From contig NZ_OY780939.1 in the NCBI RefSeq assembly GCF_963675975.1, forward strand, positions 1,674,001-1,738,000: a stretch of DNA of 64,000 bases. Reading direction: 5' to 3'. How positions within the stretch are numbered: the first letter of the stretch is position 1; every line of letters begins with the position of its first letter. Below, piece by piece: positions 62,626 through 64,000 of this stretch. The translations under genes and the position numbers were made by a program. The DNA is from Halarcobacter sp. GTDB lineage: Bacteria > Campylobacterota > Campylobacteria > Campylobacterales > Arcobacteraceae. The notes beneath the pieces are model-generated. The model made no database searches, was not told where the DNA came from, and saw nothing but the letters and a program-made list of their open reading frames with translations.

Positions 62626-63177
62626 TTATTTACCTAAAAGTTCAACAATTTTTGGTTCTATATCTTTTGGTTCTGTTACTGAACCATATCTTTGAATAAT
62701 TTTACCATTTTTATCTATTAAGAACTTTGTAAAATTCCATTTAATAGCTTCTGTTCCTAAAACTCCAGGAGAATTGCTTTTTAGATATTTGTATAATGGT
62801 GTCGCGTCATCACCATTTACATCAACTTTTGAAAACATATCAAAGTTCACTCCAAATGTAAGACTACAAAACTCTTTAATCTCTTCATTAGTACCTGGCT
62901 CTTGATTTGCAAACTGATTTGAAGGGAAACCTAAAATCATAAAATCTTCATTTTTATACTTTTCAAAAAGATTTTCCAAACCTTCATATTGACCTGTAAA
63001 CCCACACTTACTAGCTACATTTACTATCAATAAAACTTTGTCTTTATATTTAGACATTGATACCTCTTTCCCATCAATATCCTTAACTGTAAAATCATAT
63101 ATACTCATAGAACTCTCCTTTGCAAAAATAGATGTAGAAAAAATCAAAAACATAAAAAATATTTTTTTAAGTGTCAT
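62626..63177 (-). CDS. Glutathione peroxidase-family protein, exported
   Basis: The 183-residue protein has a signal peptide (about 1-19) and the thioredoxin-like peroxidase core: VASKCGFTGQY with peroxidatic Cys58, GFPSNQFANQEPGTNEEI with the catalytic Gln, and IKWNFTKFLID with the catalytic Trp-Asn. It uses Cys, not selenocysteine. It probably removes peroxides in the periplasm. AAGGAT precedes the ATG, and TATAAT lies on the minus strand at 63205-63200. pnuC follows after 33 bases and may be co-transcribed. Confidence 0.92.
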   Translation of the reverse strand: MTLKKIFFMFLIFSTSIFAKESSMSIYDFTVKDIDGKEVSMSKYKDKVLLIVNVASKCGFTGQYEGLENLFEKYKNEDFMILGFPSNQFANQEPGTNEEIKEFCSLTFGVNFDMFSKVDVNGDDATPLYKYLKSNSPGVLGTEAIKWNFTKFLIDKNGKIIQRYGSVTEPKDIEPKIVELLGK

Positions 63178-63525
63178 TTTAAATCCTTTTTTATAGTTTA
63201 TTATAAAAAAGGATAGGTTTGTATATATTTAAAATCGATTGATAAAGTTTAAGGGTTTTATAATTCATTGTATTTAGTCTATTTTAACAGTCTTTTTAAG
63301 AACTTCTACATAAATATATTATTTAATTTTTCTATATAAATTTCATGCATTTAGCATATCAAATTGTCACTAGTATATTCAAACGTCTATATTTTGTTAA
63401 ACTGTAGCTACTATTTTTCTTTTTACCAATAGTAGAGATTCATTCAATCGGAGTGCATCTTTATCTAACATAAATAAGGATTAAAATGTTATTTAATCCT
63501 TAATATTCTATTTATATAGATAGTT
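63178..63525. other. Intergenic region, 348 bases
   Basis: No gene, tRNA or riboswitch is visible. The left part holds the glutathione peroxidase promoter. An 8-bp inverted repeat (63408-63415 with 63428-63435) lies in the middle. The right end holds the terminator of the next gene. Confidence 0.5.
63475..63502 (-). terminator. Terminator of the minus-strand gene at the window end
   Basis: TAAGGATTAAA (63475-63485) and TTTAATCCTTA (63492-63502) form a perfect 11-bp stem with a 6-base loop. It lies 24 bases beyond the stop codon of the minus-strand gene that starts outside the window. Confidence 0.65.
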
Positions 63526-64000
63526 CTATTGTTCTTTATCAGTTTGATATATTGTGTTTATCATTTTTGTTGGAATAAGATTTGATTGTTTCATATCTTC
63601 AATAAAACTTTCAGCTACAAATGACCATCCTTTATTATTTTCATCTATAGCTAATATTTTTGAATTTTGGTTAATTTCTATTTTAGAAGTTTTTTCATTA
63701 TAAATTGCAGTAGAGTTTTTAGGTAAAGTTGCCTTAAATATTTCTAAAAACAATTCTATTTTTTCTTTATCCTCACTAGGAGGAACTAATTCAAGTTCTG
63801 CGATGTAATCAATTTGTGTAAAATAACCATTTTTATATTGTTGTATATCTTCTATTTTTTTAACAATTATATTTTTCATTTCAGGTGTTTTATTACTTTG
63901 ATACATTTGCTCAAAAGATGTTGTTAATTGTTCTTTTGAAATTAGTTTAAATACTGGTTCATAAAGAGAATTAATCATTTTAGAAACATCTTTATCTTTC
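63526..64000 (-). CDS. Hypothetical protein, 5' end outside the window
   Basis: The frame is open to the right edge. An internal Met at 63978 gives 150 residues, but seven further codons (KDKDVSK read into the edge) continue without a stop and no ribosome binding site precedes that Met, so the true start is probably outside. The visible part is an alpha/beta domain with YFTQIDYIAELELVPP and GWSFVAESFIEDMKQ, which suggests a small secreted or lipoprotein-type domain. I do not recognise the family. Confidence 0.55.
   Translation of the reverse strand, partial: KDKDVSKMINSLYEPVFKLISKEQLTTSFEQMYQSNKTPEMKNIIVKKIEDIQQYKNGYFTQIDYIAELELVPPSEDKEKIELFLEIFKATLPKNSTAIYNEKTSKIEINQNSKILAIDENNKGWSFVAESFIEDMKQSNLIPTKMINTIYQTDKEQ

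Noticed and set aside
62593-63525. Possible TPP or other riboswitch for the pnuC-kinase genes
   Set aside because: Only 33 bases precede pnuC, and the 348-base region before the peroxidase gene shows none of the conserved TPP elements such as CTGAGA or the ACCTGATCTGG-type core.
1-64000. CRISPR arrays, tRNA and rRNA genes
   Set aside because: No regularly spaced direct repeats, no GTTCGA-type T-loops with flanking stems and no rRNA-like stretches were seen in the intergenic spaces.

Overview
The window is 64 kb of very AT-rich DNA. It looks like a chromosomal segment of a marine or environmental Arcobacter-type bacterium (Campylobacterota). Four things point that way: the protein sequences; a thiL-truD pair; a compact S10/spc operon that runs to infA without an rpmD (L30) gene; and a large number of sensory genes. 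No rRNA, tRNA or CRISPR array was seen.

Layout. 1-2.6 kb holds the start of a superoxide-reductase-like gene, thiL, truD and a CheZ-like phosphatase. 2.6-4.8 kb is a chemoreceptor with a CxxCH haem motif. 4.9-9.1 kb is a tight run of ruvA, ddl, an alpha/beta hydrolase, murF and a HIT-family gene. 9.1-11.8 kb is an accessory patch: a membrane-anchored coiled-coil protein of the phage-abortive-infection type, an intact IS110-family transposase, and unusually many perfect hairpins, including two related copies of a dispersed repeat in opposite orientation. 12-17.4 kb holds def, a RidA protein with a DadA-like amino-acid dehydrogenase, an RraB-like protein, an FAD enzyme and a CPBP membrane protease. 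17.5-28.2 kb is the ribosomal protein operon, with a textbook sigma-70 promoter, a folded leader and a strong terminator.

28.3-34.4 kb carries a diguanylate cyclase, a small HTH regulator divergent from a UDG-like protein, a lipoprotein, aspS and a ZnuA-like protein. The HTH gene and the UDG-like gene share a control region full of TTGTACAA palindromes. 34.6-48.6 kb carries a large soluble sensor made of two cache-like modules plus CheW, a YgiQ radical SAM protein, adk, a CinA-like protein, a 2OG-Fe(II) oxygenase, a receiver-receiver-PAS-GGDEF protein, two divalent-metal transporters (ZntB/CorA type and MgtE), and a retropepsin-like/RimK/aspartoacylase-like trio. 48.7-52.2 kb holds a Sel1-type protein, alr and uvrC. 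61.3-64 kb holds a small-molecule kinase with PnuC, a periplasmic glutathione peroxidase and a gene cut by the window end.

The most interesting region is 52.5-61.3 kb. Two divergent operons bring together a solute-binding protein, a 1054-residue tandem Venus-flytrap/PAS/SpoIIE phosphatase, a soluble histidine kinase, a CheY-like regulator, SiaB, SiaC and an HD-GYP protein; a membrane histidine kinase lies next to them. This looks like a Sia-type phospho-switch in which the output is an HD-GYP (c-di-GMP breakdown) rather than the diguanylate cyclase SiaD known from Pseudomonas. A short coiled-coil motif shared by the soluble kinase and the HD-GYP protein suggests the two halves dock to one another or to a common partner.
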